Positions 24,013 to 32,656 of a DNA stretch of 43,780 nucleotides are shown here, piece after piece. The number at the start of each line of letters is the position of its first letter. Positions within the stretch are counted from its first letter, which is position 1. This DNA is from an uncultured Phycisphaerales bacterium. Lineage in GTDB: Bacteria > Planctomycetota > Phycisphaerae > WQYP01. The translations under genes and the position numbers were made by a program. The notes under the pieces were generated by a model, which worked only from the letters and a program-made list of their open reading frames with translations, did not search any database and was not told the origin of the DNA. Location of the stretch: the NCBI GenBank assembly GCA_903845195.1, contig CAIMWO010000046.1, forward strand, positions 1-43,780, written 5' to 3'.

Positions 24013-24948
24013 ATGAAAAAGCCGCGACGAGACGATCCCGCAATTCCCAACGATATGGATATCAGCGGCGCCTTGCGAGGGTGGACCTTTCAACCCGGTC
24101 AAGTGAACGTGCGCTTGGTCCAAGGGAGCGACGGCAAGCCGAAGCTGCAATTGCGCCTCGATCTGGGCCTGTTGCAGATGGAGCTTGATGGCCGCCCCGA
24201 TGGCAAGCGCCCGCATCGCGCCAGTTCCGAGCTGGAATTCCAGCGCCGCAAACTCGGCCAACATTGCACCAAATTCGGCAGCGAAAACGGTTTCTCCCTG
24301 ACGCCGCGCGATTGCCAGGCCCTCCGCGAAGAATCCGCGATGTTCTACCATCGCTACCTGTCGCTCTTCGTCCTCGAACAGTACGACGCGGTGATCCGCG
24401 ACACCCAGCACAACCTCGACGTGCTCGATATGTGCAACCGTCACGGCCGCAGCGATTACGATCGCATGTGCCTCGAGCAGTACCGCCCCTACATCATCAT
24501 GATGAACACGCGGGCCAAGGCCTGCGAGGCACTGCGGCAGGGATTCGTCCAAACCGCGATCGCCTTCCTGCGCGGCGGCATCAAGCGCATCGCCGGCCTG
24601 GTGGATCGCAAACGCCGGCGGGAATTCCTGCACCAAAGCCACGAGGCCAAAATCCTACTGGACATGATCAAGCAGATCCGGGCGCAGTTGCCGCCGGACC
24701 CGCGGCGGATTCTGCAGCGGCGGCTCAAAGATGCCGTTACCGCGGAGCGCTACGAAGAGGCCGCGGAATTACGGGATCAATTGATGGCGATCACGACGGC
24801 CATTGCCGCGCCGCTCGTGCAACATCGGCGTGAGGAAGATCCAAATCCAGGTCAGGTCTCGATGCCCTCAGAGATGCCCAAGGCCGTGACGCCCAAGCGC
24901 GCCCGCAAGCCGCGGCAAAAGAAAAGCAGCGGCCCGGAAACAGAATGA
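24013..24948 (+). CDS. UvrB/UvrC-motif (UVR domain) protein
   Basis: 311 residues from the ATG at 24013, chosen because AGGAGG lies seven bases upstream; a longer frame starts at 23953. A central helical domain (about 70-215) is not recognised. Near residues 236-262 is the UVR motif RRLKDAVTAERYEEAAELRDQL, the coiled helical hairpin used by UvrB/UvrC and by McsA and Clp partners for protein contacts. The C-terminus is a basic low-complexity tail (PKRARKPRQKKSS). It is cytoplasmic. There is no nuclease domain, so it is not UvrC; role unknown, possibly an adaptor. It has its own promoter and is convergent with the VTT gene. Confidence 0.75.
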   Translation: MKKPRRDDPAIPNDMDISGALRGWTFQPGQVNVRLVQGSDGKPKLQLRLDLGLLQMELDGRPDGKRPHRASSELEFQRRKLGQHCTKFGSENGFSLTPRDCQALREESAMFYHRYLSLFVLEQYDAVIRDTQHNLDVLDMCNRHGRSDYDRMCLEQYRPYIIMMNTRAKACEALRQGFVQTAIAFLRGGIKRIAGLVDRKRRREFLHQSHEAKILLDMIKQIRAQLPPDPRRILQRRLKDAVTAERYEEAAELRDQLMAITTAIAAPLVQHRREEDPNPGQVSMPSEMPKAVTPKRARKPRQKKSSGPETE

Positions 24949-24972
24949 ACTGAGAAACAAGAAGCAAGAATA

Positions 24973-25021
24973 AAGAAGCAAGAAGATGAGGTGCTTCCTC
25001 GACTTCTTGCTTCTTGTTTTT
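24973..25021. terminator. Bidirectional terminator formed by an inverted AAGCAAG repeat pair
   Basis: aagaagcaagaag (24973-24985) pairs exactly with cttcttgcttctt (25003-25015); the interior gagg-tgctt-cctc extends the stem. A T-run follows on the plus strand and an A-run precedes it for the minus strand. It lies between convergent genes and is built wholly from a dispersed word-repeat family. Confidence 0.8.
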
Positions 25022-25037
25022 CATTCCTGCCGGGTGC

Positions 25038-25077
25038 CATGCCCAGTGGGTAGGGGCCCGGGGGGGCGCTGGGCATG
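25038..25077. repeat. GC-rich hairpin with catgcccag/ctgggcatg arms
   Basis: Nine-base perfect arms at 25038-25046 and 25069-25077 enclose a G-rich loop (gggcccggggggg). It lies just downstream of the VTT gene stop and may be another dispersed hairpin family or part of that gene's terminator. Confidence 0.65.
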
Positions 25078-25081
25078 CCGT

Positions 25082-25846
25082 CTAGATTCCTGATCCCTTC
25101 TTGCCTCTCGCAATGTGCCGAATCGCCCGATTGGCCAGCCACGTAATGACCGCCAGCGAAAAAATCGTGCTGCCGATGCTGCCGGCCACGTACCATTTCT
25201 GTTCACCGATCTTGGACCATTCCAGCCGCCCCAACCGCGACGCGATGTATGCCAGCGCCGCCGTACGCGGAATCACGCCGATCAACGAGCCGAAAAAATA
25301 CTCGCGGAACCGCACCTTCGCCGAGACCAGCACGATATTGATGACCGCAAACGGCACGTTGGGCGGAACGCGGAGCAGCGCCACAATGAACAGCGCCCGC
25401 CACCGCGACTCGCCGACCAGACCATCGCGCACCGCCTGCCATTTGGGATGCTCGTGCAGAATGCCGATGACGCGATCCTGCGAAACGCGCTTCAACCAGG
25501 CATAACTGACGACGACCGCCCCCATGTAACCGGCCAGCCCCAGCATCGACCCCAGCCGGAATCCATACACCCACCCGCCCAGCGCGGTAATCGAAAAGGT
25601 CGGAAGAATCGGAAACCCGGCGCAGATCGCATAGCCGAGAACAAAAATGATGATCCCCTGCAGCCCGCGATCGAGCAGCCACGGCTTGAGGTGATGCAGT
25701 TGCGACAGAAGCGCCGCGCCGGCAATCGCAGGAACCGTGGCGGAAATCAACGCCACCGGACCGACCGGGCCGAGCTTGCGAATAATGTGCCGGAACTTCT
25801 CCCAGAAAGTGCTGGGCGGCGGAGATGCGTCTGGGAGATCGTTCAT
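25082..25846 (-). CDS. VTT-domain membrane protein (TVP38/TMEM64/DedA superfamily)
   Basis: 254 residues with about five or six hydrophobic segments. The VTT core reads FVLGYAICAGFPILPTFSITALGGWVYGFRLGSMLGLAGYMGAVVVSYAWLK (about 90-140) followed by ALLRVPPNVPFAVINIVL and FGSLIGVIPRTAALAYI. In this superfamily members move phospholipids or undecaprenyl phosphate across membranes; the substrate of this subgroup is not established. It starts 39 bp downstream of deoC on the same strand and may be co-transcribed with it. Stop at 25082 faces the UVR gene. Confidence 0.82.
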   Translation of the reverse strand: MNDLPDASPPPSTFWEKFRHIIRKLGPVGPVALISATVPAIAGAALLSQLHHLKPWLLDRGLQGIIIFVLGYAICAGFPILPTFSITALGGWVYGFRLGSMLGLAGYMGAVVVSYAWLKRVSQDRVIGILHEHPKWQAVRDGLVGESRWRALFIVALLRVPPNVPFAVINIVLVSAKVRFREYFFGSLIGVIPRTAALAYIASRLGRLEWSKIGEQKWYVAGSIGSTIFSLAVITWLANRAIRHIARGKKGSGI

Positions 25847-25885
25847 GGTTCATCGAGCCCGTTGGACGGTTGGACGTTTCACAGA

Positions 25886-26635
25886 TCAGTAACCAGCGCC
25901 ACTCGCAGGAACCCCCGCGACGATCGCCACACCAGCCGAGCACCCGAGGCGATCGGCCCCGGCCGCAATCATTTCCCGGGCCGTGTCCAGATCGCGGATC
26001 CCGCCCGACGCTTTCACCTTCAGCCCCACAGCATACTGCTTCAGCCACCGTACAGCTTGAACAGTGGCCCCGCCCTTGGGATGAAAGCCCGTCGAAGTCT
26101 TGACGAAATCCGCGCCGCCCTCGACCGCCGCCCGGCACCCCAGCGCAATCTGCGTTTCAGTGAGCGCCGCGGTTTCAAGGATCACCTTAACGATGGTACC
26201 TGCCGAAACGCTCTTGGCCGCGCGGACGACTTCAAAAATATCCTGCCGCGCCCCCTCGAGATCGCCCGCCATCAACGTCGGCAGCGCGATCACCATGTCA
26301 ATCTCCTGCGCGCCATCCTTGACCGCACACGAAGCCTCGATCGCTTTGACCGTCGAGCGGCCCGCCCCTAGCGGAAAACCGACGACAGCGCAAGTATGCA
26401 CGGGCCGATCGCCCGCCGAATCGCCCACCCCCGCCTCGCGCAGCAACCCGCTCACCAGCTTCACCCAACGCCCGTTCACGCACACGCTGGCAAAACGATG
26501 CATCGCCGCCTCCGCCACCACCGTCCGAATCTCCGCCTCGGTGGCCTCAGCCTTGAGCAGCGTATGATCGATCATCCGGGAAAGTTCTGCGCGATCCATC
26601 CGTAGGGTCTCCGAAATGTCCATGGCGCTCATCAT
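25886..26635 (-). CDS. deoC: Deoxyribose-phosphate aldolase
   Basis: 249 residues. It splits 2-deoxyribose-5-phosphate into glyceraldehyde-3-phosphate and acetaldehyde in deoxynucleoside catabolism. The Schiff-base lysine is Lys179 in FVKTSTGFHP, with Asp113 in GAQEIDMVI and Lys208 in KVKASGGIRD completing the catalytic set; IDHTLLK near the N-terminus, CVNGRWV and VGFPLG are also standard. Starts at residues 1, 2 or 5 (26635, 26632, 26623) cannot be separated by sequence. Upstream gene of a probable deoC-VTT pair. Fully intact. Confidence 0.95.
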   Translation of the reverse strand: MMSAMDISETLRMDRAELSRMIDHTLLKAEATEAEIRTVVAEAAMHRFASVCVNGRWVKLVSGLLREAGVGDSAGDRPVHTCAVVGFPLGAGRSTVKAIEASCAVKDGAQEIDMVIALPTLMAGDLEGARQDIFEVVRAAKSVSAGTIVKVILETAALTETQIALGCRAAVEGGADFVKTSTGFHPKGGATVQAVRWLKQYAVGLKVKASGGIRDLDTAREMIAAGADRLGCSAGVAIVAGVPASGAGY

Positions 26636-27074
26636 AACTTCTGAAGACGATCGACGCTTGCGTGCGCCGTGAGGGGCAATGGTCCCGCCGTTGAACGCCG
26701 ATCGATGCCATAGAATCTAAGGCATCTGCGTATATCTGCGTTCATCGGCGGTTTCTACTTGAAATGCCGTCCTCACCCCTCCCCCGCTTCACACCTTTGT
26801 GTTCATTCGTGTTTATTTGTGGCCAATTTATCTTCGTCGTCGAACGCCTTTGCACTGCCTCCCCACACACACCCACCATTCGCAAACAGCGCAATACCCG
26901 CAACTACCGACCGCCCCACGAACCCCTCGCTAAGCCAAAACAAGCCTTTCGCTAAGATTGCGCGAACCTTGCACATACTTGCAGGTCTTTCCTTGACCCG
27001 AACATCGACTTGACGCAATGTTAAGATGTAACGCGTCCTGCTCCGGCCCGTCGCCGGCAAAATCGGAGGTCCCC
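26636..27074. other. Divergent gene-free region with two word repeats
   Basis: 439 bases between deoC (minus) and the response-regulator gene (plus), with no credible gene. It holds ATCTGCGT-type words (26724-26753) and one copy of a 37-bp repeat (26794-26830, cctttgtgttcattcgtgtt at its start) whose near twin (35 of 37 bases) is at 30226-30262. Possible -35-like TTGACC (26993-26998) and TTGACG (27010-27015) boxes lie before the regulator, but no good -10 was found. Confidence 0.5.
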
Positions 27075-27785
27075 ATGGCCCGTCGCAAAAAAATCCTCGT
27101 CGTCGATGATGAACGCGATCTCGTCGAACTCATCTCCGTCAACCTCCAGCGCAACGGCTACGAGGTCATCACCGCCCACGATGGCAACACCGGCCTCGAG
27201 ATGGCCCGCAAACAACGCCCCGATCTCATCGTCCTCGACGTCATGATGCCCGGCCTCTCCGGCCGCGACGTCACCATGGCCCTCAAAAGCGATCCCGACA
27301 CCGCCACCATGCCCATCCTCATGCTCACCGCCAAGACCGAGGAGACCGACATCATCGTCGGCCTCTCCATGGGTGCCGATGATTACGTCACCAAGCCCTT
27401 CAGCATGAAGGTGCTCGTCGCCCGCGTCGGCGCCGTCCTCCGCCGCAAAGCCGCCGCCGAGCCCGCCCTGTCCATCCTCTCCGCCGGACCCGTCGTGATC
27501 GACCAATCCAAACACGAAGTCACCGTGCAGGGCCGCCCGATCAACCTGACCCCGACGGAATTCAAACTCCTCACCGCCATCTTCAGCGCCCGCGGACGCG
27601 TGCTGACACGCGATCAACTGATGGATCGCGCCATGGGTACCGATGTCTTCGTGACCGATCGGGCCATCGACGTACACATCACCGCCGTCCGCAAAAAGCT
27701 GCTCGAATACTCGTGGATGATCCACACCGTCCGCGGCGTCGGTTACCGCCTCCTCGAAAAGAAAGAGGAAGAGGCCACGGTCTAA
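27075..27785 (+). CDS. OmpR/PhoB-family response regulator
   Basis: 236 residues from the ATG at 27075 behind a strong CGGAGGT site; the frame opens earlier but without a site. The receiver domain (1-120) has the acidic pair Asp11/Asp12, phosphoacceptor Asp55 (LIVLDVMMPG), Thr85 and Lys107 (VTKPF). The C-terminal winged helix (about 140-232) includes LTPTEFKLLTAIFSARGRVLTRDQLMDRAMG and VDVHITAVRKKL followed by VRGVGYRL. It binds DNA on phosphorylation by the adjacent kinase. The pair has a PhoB/PhoR-like architecture; the signal is not proved, and a WalR-like role cannot be excluded. 128 bases with a palindromic repeat separate it from the kinase. Confidence 0.88.
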   Translation: MARRKKILVVDDERDLVELISVNLQRNGYEVITAHDGNTGLEMARKQRPDLIVLDVMMPGLSGRDVTMALKSDPDTATMPILMLTAKTEETDIIVGLSMGADDYVTKPFSMKVLVARVGAVLRRKAAAEPALSILSAGPVVIDQSKHEVTVQGRPINLTPTEFKLLTAIFSARGRVLTRDQLMDRAMGTDVFVTDRAIDVHITAVRKKLLEYSWMIHTVRGVGYRLLEKKEEEATV

Positions 27786-27786
27786 G

Positions 27787-27912
27787 CAATGACGCAATGA
27801 CGCAAGGCCCAATGACCAATGACCAACGACCGAGCTCCTTGCAGCCGCCCGCAGGATTAGCGATCATTGGCCCTTGCGTCATTGGTCATTGGTCATTGCG
27901 TCATTGGTCATT
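27787..27912. repeat. Inverted CAATGAC word-repeat pair between regulator and kinase genes
   Basis: Left run 27787-27830 (CAATGACG / CAATGACC words) and right run 27865-27912 (TCATTGG / GTCATTG words) are reverse complements over most of their length, with aatgacgcaaggccc opposite gggcccttgcgtcatt-type sequence. The element fills the intergenic gap and ends right at the kinase start codon. Confidence 0.88.
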
Positions 27913-27913
27913 T

Positions 27914-29326
27914 ATGCCCGACGTCTTCTACATCCTCGCCCTCCTGTCACTCGCCGCACTCTCCGCGGTGCTCTTCCACCTCTATCGCTCCCAGCACTCG
28001 GGCCTCGTCACGGCATTGCACCTGATCAGCAATCTGCGCCAAGGCGAACATTCCCGGCGCATCAACACATTGGCCGGCGGCGCCGCAGGCGAACTGGCCG
28101 GTGCCGCCAACGATCTGGCCACCGAACTCGAACAACGGGCCGCCCGCGCCCAGCAGGATAAAGACCACCTCGTATCCCTCCTGGCCCTGCTCGATCACAC
28201 CAACGAAATCGCCATCGCCACCGACAACATGGATTGCGTACGCCTCGTCAATCCCGCCGCCGCCCGCGTGCTCGACCGCCCCGTCGAACAACTCCTCGGC
28301 CGTCACGTCGATCACGTCCTGGTCCATCCCGAACTCATGGCCCTCTATCGCCAGGCCTTCTCAGCCAGCCGCCCTGTGGCATCCCAGATCGCCCTGGCCA
28401 CCGCCGGCCGCACGCTCTACTGCCAGGCCACCGCCGCCACCATCTACAACGGCCCCCACTACCGCGGCACCCTCGTGCTCATGCGTGACATCACCGAAGT
28501 CGCGCGCACCCTGCAAATCAAAACCGATTTCGTCGCCAACGCCAGCCACGAATTACGTACCCCCCTGGCCTCCATCCGCGCCGCCGTCGAAACCATCAAA
28601 GAATCCGGCCCCGAAGATGAAGAAACCACCCGCCGCTGCATCGAGATCATCAACAATCACGCCCTCCGCCTCCAAATGATGGTGCAGGACCTCCTCGACC
28701 TCTCCCGCACCGAAGACCCCCGCGCCGTCGTCCGCAAGGACCGCCTCGACCTGCAATCCGTCTGCGACATGGTCTCCGGCATGTACTCCACCCAGGCCGG
28801 CGACAAACACATCCAACTCCGCATCGACCTCGCGCCCGACGCCCGCGCCATGCGTGGCGACGAACGCCTCCTCATCCTCACCCTCAAAAACCTCGTCGAT
28901 AACGCCCTCAAATTCACCACCAACGGCACCGTCACCATCCGGTCGTATGTGCGGAGTGGTCAGTGGCCAGTGGCTAGTAACCAGAACGGAACACCCGCCA
29001 ACCCCACGACCCACGACCCCCAACCCACGGACCACGAACCACGAACCACGGCCCACGACGCCCCCTCCGTCATCGTCGAAGTCGCCGATACCGGCTGCGG
29101 CATCCCGCTCGAAGACCAGCAACGAGTCTTCGAACGCTTCTACACCGTCAACCGTTCCCGCGGCGGCGCCGACCGCGGCACCGGCCTGGGCCTGGCCATC
29201 GTCAAACACGCCGTCGCCGCCATGGGCGGCACCGTCGAACTCCACTCCGAACTCAACAAAGGCACCCAAATCCGCTGCATCTTCCCCCCGCAACAAACCG
29301 CCGTAGAAGAAGAAATCCCCGCCTGA
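27914..29326 (+). CDS. PhoR-like sensor histidine kinase with an in-frame repeat insertion
   Basis: 470 residues from the ATG at 27914; no Shine-Dalgarno site is present because the repeat runs up to the start. One N-terminal helix (about 4-24) is followed by a linker with coiled helices, a PAS domain (about 90-195, ATDNMDCVRLVNPAAARVL), and HisKA with His212 in NASHELRTPLAS. The ATPase domain has the N box NLVDNALKF (Asn330), DTGCGIP (392-398) and GTGLGLAIV (422-430). Between the beta strand at 337-345 and VIVEVADTG at 386 lie about 39 extra residues (346-384) encoded by two dispersed repeats (28949-29065), rich in Pro, Thr, His and Asp. The insertion falls in a surface hairpin, so activity may persist. 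It pairs with the upstream regulator. Confidence 0.87.
   Translation: MPDVFYILALLSLAALSAVLFHLYRSQHSGLVTALHLISNLRQGEHSRRINTLAGGAAGELAGAANDLATELEQRAARAQQDKDHLVSLLALLDHTNEIAIATDNMDCVRLVNPAAARVLDRPVEQLLGRHVDHVLVHPELMALYRQAFSASRPVASQIALATAGRTLYCQATAATIYNGPHYRGTLVLMRDITEVARTLQIKTDFVANASHELRTPLASIRAAVETIKESGPEDEETTRRCIEIINNHALRLQMMVQDLLDLSRTEDPRAVVRKDRLDLQSVCDMVSGMYSTQAGDKHIQLRIDLAPDARAMRGDERLLILTLKNLVDNALKFTTNGTVTIRSYVRSGQWPVASNQNGTPANPTTHDPQPTDHEPRTTAHDAPSVIVEVADTGCGIPLEDQQRVFERFYTVNRSRGGADRGTGLGLAIVKHAVAAMGGTVELHSELNKGTQIRCIFPPQQTAVEEEIPA
28956..29059. repeat. Two dispersed word repeats inside the histidine kinase gene
   Basis: 28956-28982 is a run of GTGGTCA/GTGGCCA/GTGGCTA words, the reverse complement of the pth-upstream run at 5319-5346. 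29001-29059 is a run of CCACGAC / CCACGAA words. Together they add 39 codons in frame. Confidence 0.88.
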
Positions 29327-29388
29327 AACTTCGCGCTTCAGCCGCATGACCATGCGGTCAAGAATATGCACCCGTGAGAGACCAGACC

Positions 29389-30126
29389 ATGACAAGCATC
29401 CGACGAATCATACGATTAGTTTTGGCCGCGATCAGCACCGGCACGTCGATGTTTCTGATCTGTGCTTGGGTCGTTTCCACCGAACAACGGATCAACTTCC
29501 CGTTTCTCACCCCTTCGCAACAGACGATTCTTGCTCTGCAATTTTATGACGGACACGTACATCTCGAAATCTACGCAATCGATTCTCCTCTCCTGAATTT
29601 GGGGCTCGATGTAGAAGACGAACGATATAGAGACGAACCATATAGAATTGGTGTAGCTTCTTCTTTATTTGATGCTGAACCGGGAGCGATCTGGATCCAC
29701 CATTTAGTGAAGGCCACTCGTGAGCACAGGCACCATAACTCATTGAGCAAAGTCGAAAAGCCTTGGGAACGCCACGGGTGGTTCTGGCGGCAACGAAACA
29801 ATCACGATTACTTAATTCAGCTAGGTTGGTATTACCTTTGGATTGTATGGGGTCCCTCACCCGGCCCGCCCACGCCGTTAGTCCCCGAGCCTGTGTTTCG
29901 GTTGGTTACTCAAATGCCCATCTGGTCGGCATGGCTCTTGATGATCGGCACTTTGAATTTCGGAACGATCCGCGCATCATGGAAAAAATTAGGAACGAGG
30001 CGCCAAAGACGTGCTGGCCTCTGCCCCAAATGCCACTACGACCTCCGCGCCCACGCCCCCGGCAACAAATGCCCCGAGTGCGGCACAGTCATCCCATCAA
30101 AACCCGCCCCAGCCACGACCACCTGA
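29389..30126 (+). CDS. Membrane protein with C-terminal zinc ribbon, unknown function
   Basis: 245 residues from the ATG at 29389 (GAGAGA upstream; a GTG at 29374 is an alternative). An N-terminal helix (about 8-27), an extracytoplasmic middle of about 130 residues without a recognised domain, a second hydrophobic segment (IWSAWLLMIGTLNFG) and then a cytoplasmic zinc ribbon CPKCHYDLRA...CPECGTVI near the C-terminus. The ribbon and layout resemble the protein at 811-1983, though the order of parts is different. Base composition is less GC-rich in the middle (29560-29850), hinting at a different history from its neighbours. Unknown function. Confidence 0.72.
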   Translation: MTSIRRIIRLVLAAISTGTSMFLICAWVVSTEQRINFPFLTPSQQTILALQFYDGHVHLEIYAIDSPLLNLGLDVEDERYRDEPYRIGVASSLFDAEPGAIWIHHLVKATREHRHHNSLSKVEKPWERHGWFWRQRNNHDYLIQLGWYYLWIVWGPSPGPPTPLVPEPVFRLVTQMPIWSAWLLMIGTLNFGTIRASWKKLGTRRQRRAGLCPKCHYDLRAHAPGNKCPECGTVIPSKPAPATTT

Positions 30127-30225
30127 CACTCACGAAAATTAATCCCCAACAAAGGCACACCAATGGCCACAAATACGTGAGCAAGAAAAAGTGGCGGCAG
30201 TCCTCTCCAACCCTTCTCTGACTCC

Positions 30226-30262
30226 CCTTTGTGTTCATTCGTGTTCATTTGTGGCTAATTTA
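30226..30262. repeat. 37-bp dispersed repeat, second copy
   Basis: Matches 26794-26830 at 35 of 37 positions, same orientation; a shorter inverted relative is at 43093-43124 (ccacaaatgagcacaaatgg). Words are GTGTTCATTCGT / GTGTTCATTTGT. Confidence 0.85.
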
Positions 30263-30281
30263 CCGCGTTGAGCGCTGCCCC

Positions 30282-32459
30282 TCACCACACTATAGTCGGA
30301 AATGCCGGCGCGTCCTTGAGCCTGCGAATCTTCAACTTGCTGAAACGCACCACCACGTCCTTATCCTCCGACTGGCACATGAATCCCATAAGGCTGCGTT
30401 TGGTCGGCATCGTCTTCGATTGAAACATCCTCGACGCAATCTGGGCCTTCGTATCGTTCACGCCGGCGCCCATCATGTTATCCCAAACCGCAAAAAGAAA
30501 ATCGTCCGAGCCCGTCGCGGCAGTTCTGCCACGCTGAAACAAAATATAGGGATTGGACACGGATCGCATCTCAACGATCGTGCCGACTATACAGAGACTC
30601 GCGTAGGGCTCCCATATACTCGCTCTGTAGGAGGCAATGCCCGGGTCCTCCGCAAGGATGACACCGGCATCGCATTTTTCGTGCCCGGAAGGCGCCTCGA
30701 CAAATTCGAGATGCCCTGAAACCTCGAACCGGCTGCCCAGCGGCTGCCTGAACATCAGTTTAGAGTTCTCGCCCTCCTTGACGTGCGCCTCCAGCATCCC
30801 CTCTTTTGTGATTCGCCAGTCACCCTGCCGTTTCATCCATCCCGTCAAGGATGCATCCGGCGTAAAATCGACCCACTCACCGGTCAGAAATTTCTGGTAA
30901 AGCAAAAGCTCCTTGGCGCGATCCTGCACGTAGGTCGCCGATCGATCCTTAAGCTCGGTAGACTTGGCCAGTGCCTGAAAAGCATCGATGGCGTCATCGA
31001 GACTCCCGGCATCGGCCAGGAAGTCGGCCTTGCGAATCTTTTCCGCCAGCGCCGATGTGTAGGCATACGCCAATGTCTGTTGCTGTTCCGGAAACAAGCC
31101 GACATCCTCGAACGGCGCGATCGCGACATTTGTACCGAGCTTTTCGAATAGTGAACGCGCCAGTTCATACTTGGACATCCGGCACGCCCAGGCCGCGCGA
31201 TAGGATCGCGCATAATTCACGCCCCGCGCTGCGGTCAGCGTTTGCTCATATTTCTCCAGCACCGCATCGCCGATTTTATAACTCTCGGGATCCATGTAGT
31301 ACTTGTAGCCATCGCCCTCGTCGTCCACGGTAATCTTCTGCAACGGCAGAACCACCCGCCCCGGAATCCCCGTATCGTAGCGTCCCGTCGCAGCACACTC
31401 GCGGCCGAAGGCCACCATCTGCTCAAGCGACCCGCCCCAGCTTGGCCAGACGCACTGTTCGTAGATTCGATAGGCCGGGAGAAAATCAAACTGCGCCTTC
31501 GTGGCCCGATCGAACCAGACCCGGGCATTGTCTTCGCGCTCGCCTTTTTCGTTGAGGGCAACCTCAATCATATTCGACGCAGCTTCCGGGTACTGCGGAT
31601 ACTTTTCCCACGCCGCAACCCAATGCTCCCGCGCTTTGGCCATATTCTCGACAAACGCCTTCATGCCTTCTTCCGATACCTTCCGTGCCGGGCCTTCCCC
31701 GCGCGCCTTCCACGCCGCCTTGAGGTATCCCGATCCGACGACCACATGCATCACATACGGATGAACGTCCTTCATCGCCAGCAGCGTCTCGATCGGAATC
31801 TGCTGCGGCGTCTGCTGAAGCCCCTGTTGCCCGAGCACCCAACGCACACACATCGGTCCTAGCGCGTTCACCGATTTCTCATTGCCCGCCTCTTCAAATA
31901 ACGCCGGCAACGCTTTCGTGGCGGCAATCATGTATGGCCTGCTCCGCTCCCCTTCCAACCTCTTCATCATGGTGCTCACAGCGGAAAACTTCCGCTGTGC
32001 CGGATAGGGACTGTTCAACATCAGCGGCAATAACTCGCGATACAAATCCCGCGCCTCGAGCGTCATCTTCATCTTGTCTATGCTTCGCGTGCAGCAATAA
32101 CGAACCAGGACATCGTCGCATCCGGCGTCCAGCGCAGCCTTGCCCAGAGCGGACAATTCCTGCTGTAAGGGAGCCGCAGGAAGCTCTTCGAGCGGCGTGT
32201 CCCGTGCGGAATAGGTGAACCAAAGGGCCATTTGCTCCAGGAACTTAATGGCCTGATCGTCCCATTTCGGATCGCGGTGCCCCACCTCCTTGTACGCGTC
32301 GATCATCGTCTTGCGATTGATCGCCAAAACGTCCTTGCGGTATTTGGCGTCTGTGTAACTGGCTGGCGATTGTGCGATTTCCCCCCGCGCCCCCACCGCT
32401 CCACCCACAAAACCCACCAGAAACATTGCGACGACACCAACGCGGTTGATCATACCCAT
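30282..32459 (-). CDS. Large secreted helical-repeat protein with C-terminal beta domain
   Basis: 725 residues from the ATG at 32459, preceded by AAGGAG; the longer frame to 32648 runs into the divergent gene and adds low-complexity sequence. A signal peptide (about 1-24, VAMFLVGFVGGAVGARG) is followed by helical repeats (TPR- or HEAT-like, about 30-520). The segment PSWGGSLEQMVAFGRECAATGRYDTG recalls DUF4034-type proteins common in Planctomycetes. A C-terminal beta domain (about 560-725, WVDFTPDASLTGWMKRQGDW, DAGVILAEDPGIASY) is of LamG/keto-disaccharide-hydrolase style. Periplasmic or extracellular; no enzyme motif seen. A TATACT lies about 40 bases upstream on the minus strand. It is divergent from the sigma-factor gene. 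Confidence 0.68.
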   Translation of the reverse strand: MGMINRVGVVAMFLVGFVGGAVGARGEIAQSPASYTDAKYRKDVLAINRKTMIDAYKEVGHRDPKWDDQAIKFLEQMALWFTYSARDTPLEELPAAPLQQELSALGKAALDAGCDDVLVRYCCTRSIDKMKMTLEARDLYRELLPLMLNSPYPAQRKFSAVSTMMKRLEGERSRPYMIAATKALPALFEEAGNEKSVNALGPMCVRWVLGQQGLQQTPQQIPIETLLAMKDVHPYVMHVVVGSGYLKAAWKARGEGPARKVSEEGMKAFVENMAKAREHWVAAWEKYPQYPEAASNMIEVALNEKGEREDNARVWFDRATKAQFDFLPAYRIYEQCVWPSWGGSLEQMVAFGRECAATGRYDTGIPGRVVLPLQKITVDDEGDGYKYYMDPESYKIGDAVLEKYEQTLTAARGVNYARSYRAAWACRMSKYELARSLFEKLGTNVAIAPFEDVGLFPEQQQTLAYAYTSALAEKIRKADFLADAGSLDDAIDAFQALAKSTELKDRSATYVQDRAKELLLYQKFLTGEWVDFTPDASLTGWMKRQGDWRITKEGMLEAHVKEGENSKLMFRQPLGSRFEVSGHLEFVEAPSGHEKCDAGVILAEDPGIASYRASIWEPYASLCIVGTIVEMRSVSNPYILFQRGRTAATGSDDFLFAVWDNMMGAGVNDTKAQIASRMFQSKTMPTKRSLMGFMCQSEDKDVVVRFSKLKIRRLKDAPAFPTIVW

Positions 32460-32656
32460 GAGGTAACTCCTTGCTGTTCGATTTGAACTCTGCCCCGCAG
32501 TATAAAAGAAACGCCATAACCCGCCAGCACCTCCCAACCCTCCAACACTCCCCCTCCCATGCCCCCGCCCCATTTGCGAAAAACAGTAAAATGCCGTGCC
32601 CGGCTGCACTTGTGTGTTACAATAAGATGAAGAACAGGACAGAGGCATAGGTGCCT

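Noticed and set aside
25115..26371. 418-residue open frame on the plus strand
   Set aside because: It is a shadow of the minus-strand VTT and deoC genes, with Arg/Pro-rich content and no known motif.
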